Assembly: GCA_027625095.1 (NCBI GenBank)
Contig: JAQBXN010000001.1
Coordinates: forward strand, 1 to 64,000
Source: Planctomycetota bacterium
GTDB taxonomy: Bacteria > Planctomycetota > PUPC01 > JACPCR01
DNA: 64,000 nt
Direction: 5' to 3'
Part shown: positions 62,960 to 64,000 of the stretch, one piece after another
Position numbering within the stretch: position 1 is the first letter of the stretch
Layout: each line of letters opens with the position of its first letter
Made by a program: the position numbers and the translations under genes
Notes under the pieces: generated by a model
Told to the model about the DNA's origin: nothing
Databases searched by the model: none
What the model saw: only the letters and a program-made list of their open reading frames with translations

Positions 62960-63910
62960 ATGCCAAGAACAGTCATCACTGGAGGATCTGGATTCCTCGG
63001 CTCACACCTTTGTGATTTATTTCTTGAAAAAGGGCACGAAGTCATTTGCATCGACAACCTGCTTACCGGCAATACGGACAACATCGCACACCACGCAGGC
63101 AAGGATAACTTCACCTTCATCCATCACGACGTAACCAACTACATCTACATTGAAGGCCCGGTCGATAACATCCTGCACTTTGCATCACCGGCCAGTCCTA
63201 CCGATTACCTCAAATATCCAATACAGACACTGAAGGTCGGTTCGCTCGGAACTCATAAAGCGTTGGGACTGGCCAAAGCCAAGGGGGCTCGTTTCCTTAT
63301 CGCCTCCACTTCCGAGGTCTACGGCGATCCCCTCATCCACCCTCAACGGGAAGATTACTGGGGCAACGTAAATCCGGTGGGGCATCGCGGTTGCTATGAC
63401 GAGGCCAAGCGATTCGCCGAAGCCATGACCATGGCCTATCACCGCCATCACGGCATTCAGACCCGAATCGTTCGCATCTTTAATACCTACGGCCCGCGCA
63501 TGAGACTCGATGACGGCAGGGCCCTGCCAAACTTCCTCCATCAGGCCCTCCACGGACAGGACATCACCGTTTACGGCGACGGCTCTCAAACTCGCAGTTT
63601 CTGCTTTGTCAAAGACACCGCACGTGGTATCGCAGCGCTTCTCGAATCCGATGAAAACATGCCGGTGAACGTGGGCAATCCGGTTGAAATAACCATAGCG
63701 GAATTTGCGAAGGAAGTGGTCAAACTCACCGGTAGCCGGAGCAAGATAACGTTCCAGCCTCTGCCCGAAGGCTATGGAGACGACCCCAAAATCAGAAAGC
63801 CGGATATCACTCGTGCCCGGGAGATCCTCGGGTGGGAACCACAAGTCGAGCGTCGGGACGGACTGTTAAAAACGATTCAGTACTTCAAGGAACAGTTGGG
63901 GCAGGTGTGA
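62960..63910 (+). CDS. UDP-glucuronate decarboxylase (UDP-xylose synthase-like)
   Basis: A 316-residue extended SDR with the nucleotide loop [12 protein letters not shown] (G8-G14) and the UXS-typical [20 protein letters not shown] followed by KVGSLGT. The catalytic set is STSEVYGDP with Glu119 and the Y146-xxx-K150 pair in [16 protein letters not shown] oxidises UDP-glucuronate, decarboxylates and reduces it to UDP-xylose, a precursor of surface polysaccharides. [14 protein letters not shown] and [20 protein letters not shown] are normal. No glycosyltransferase lies beside it in the window, and no sensible operon partner precedes it. Confidence 0.92.
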   Translation: MPRTVITGGSGFLGSHLCDLFLEKGHEVICIDNLLTGNTDNIAHHAGKDNFTFIHHDVTNYIYIEGPVDNILHFASPASPTDYLKYPIQTLKVGSLGTHKALGLAKAKGARFLIASTSEVYGDPLIHPQREDYWGNVNPVGHRGCYDEAKRFAEAMTMAYHRHHGIQTRIVRIFNTYGPRMRLDDGRALPNFLHQALHGQDITVYGDGSQTRSFCFVKDTARGIAALLESDENMPVNVGNPVEITIAEFAKEVVKLTGSRSKITFQPLPEGYGDDPKIRKPDITRAREILGWEPQVERRDGLLKTIQYFKEQLGQV

Positions 63911-64000
63911 AACTTCTTTCACACTCTTTTACCTGCCAACATTTTCCATGTGACAAAATAGCGCGCAGATCAGAGACACCTGATCTGGACTCCAAATGGC
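63911..64000. other. Window end
   Basis: The last 90 nt after the UXS gene contain no start codon with a recognisable gene, repeat or terminator. Confidence 0.4.

Overview
The window looks like the chromosome of a free-living, Gram-negative-type environmental bacterium, most likely from the PVC group (Planctomycetes, Verrucomicrobia, Lentisphaerae) or a neighbouring candidate phylum. This rests on gene content: secreted PQQ-like propellers, a sulfatase, phytanoyl-CoA-type dioxygenases, Gfo/Idh/MocA oxidoreductase, DUF6288, several Ser/Thr kinases (one with a LamG-like tail), and a pheA-tpiA-secG-yicC-rluB-gyrA-kinase run. No rRNA or other taxonomic marker is present, so the phylum is an inference.

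Layout. 0.2-8.4 kb: envelope and metabolic accessory genes (pentapeptide-repeat protein, beta-helix protein, outer-membrane-like protein, sialidase-like remnant, catalytically dead M16 peptidase, PhyH dioxygenase, Gfo/Idh/MocA plus DUF3592). 8.5-17.1 kb: a minus-strand ion and stress block (MscS, an MgtE half-protein, full MgtE, an APC permease with UspA domains), then a 1.35 kb gene-poor stretch with an IS91-like remnant, a PilZ protein and CorA. 17.4-22.5 kb: the most interesting block, a minus-strand cluster of an N-formylglutamate-amidohydrolase-like protein, GshB-like ATP-grasp ligases and a DUF1704 (QEGLA-motif) metallopeptidase. It carries an older tandem copy in which the peptidase is reduced to its C-terminal 60 residues and the ligase has a one-base frameshift. 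23-27.7 kb: signalling genes (UspA, CBS, RsbT-like/histidine-kinase fusion, second kinase, response regulator). 28-31.8 kb: transposase remnant, mdh, a PQQ-like protein, a second PhyH protein.

31.9-39.8 kb is the housekeeping operon pheA-tpiA-secG-yicC-rluB-gyrA-Ser/Thr kinase. 40.3-50.8 kb carries large hydrolytic genes (DUF6288, CocE/NonD hydrolase, amidohydrolase, SprT-like metalloprotein, sulfatase). A tRNA-Phe gene with candidate promoter and terminator follows, then debris (helicase remnant, palindromes). 52.6-64 kb: site-2 protease, large membrane Ser/Thr kinase with LamG-like tail, cell-wall amidase, orphan MoxR ATPase, a divergent pair of secreted proteins, xerD-like recombinase and a UDP-glucuronate decarboxylase.

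Intergenic DNA is full of unusual repeats: arrays with 7- and 8-nt periodicity that abut start codons and even supply stop codons, a hairpin element at two sites, a 45-nt palindromic element at three sites, a 110-nt dispersed repeat and other REP-like palindromes. The strongest candidate for an undescribed system is the ligase/peptidase/amidohydrolase cluster. It pairs an ATP-grasp ligase with a relative of the eukaryotic tubulin carboxypeptidases (MATCAP/TMCP), a logic similar to the tubulin tyrosination cycle. All coordinates and motifs were read by eye; no database search was run.
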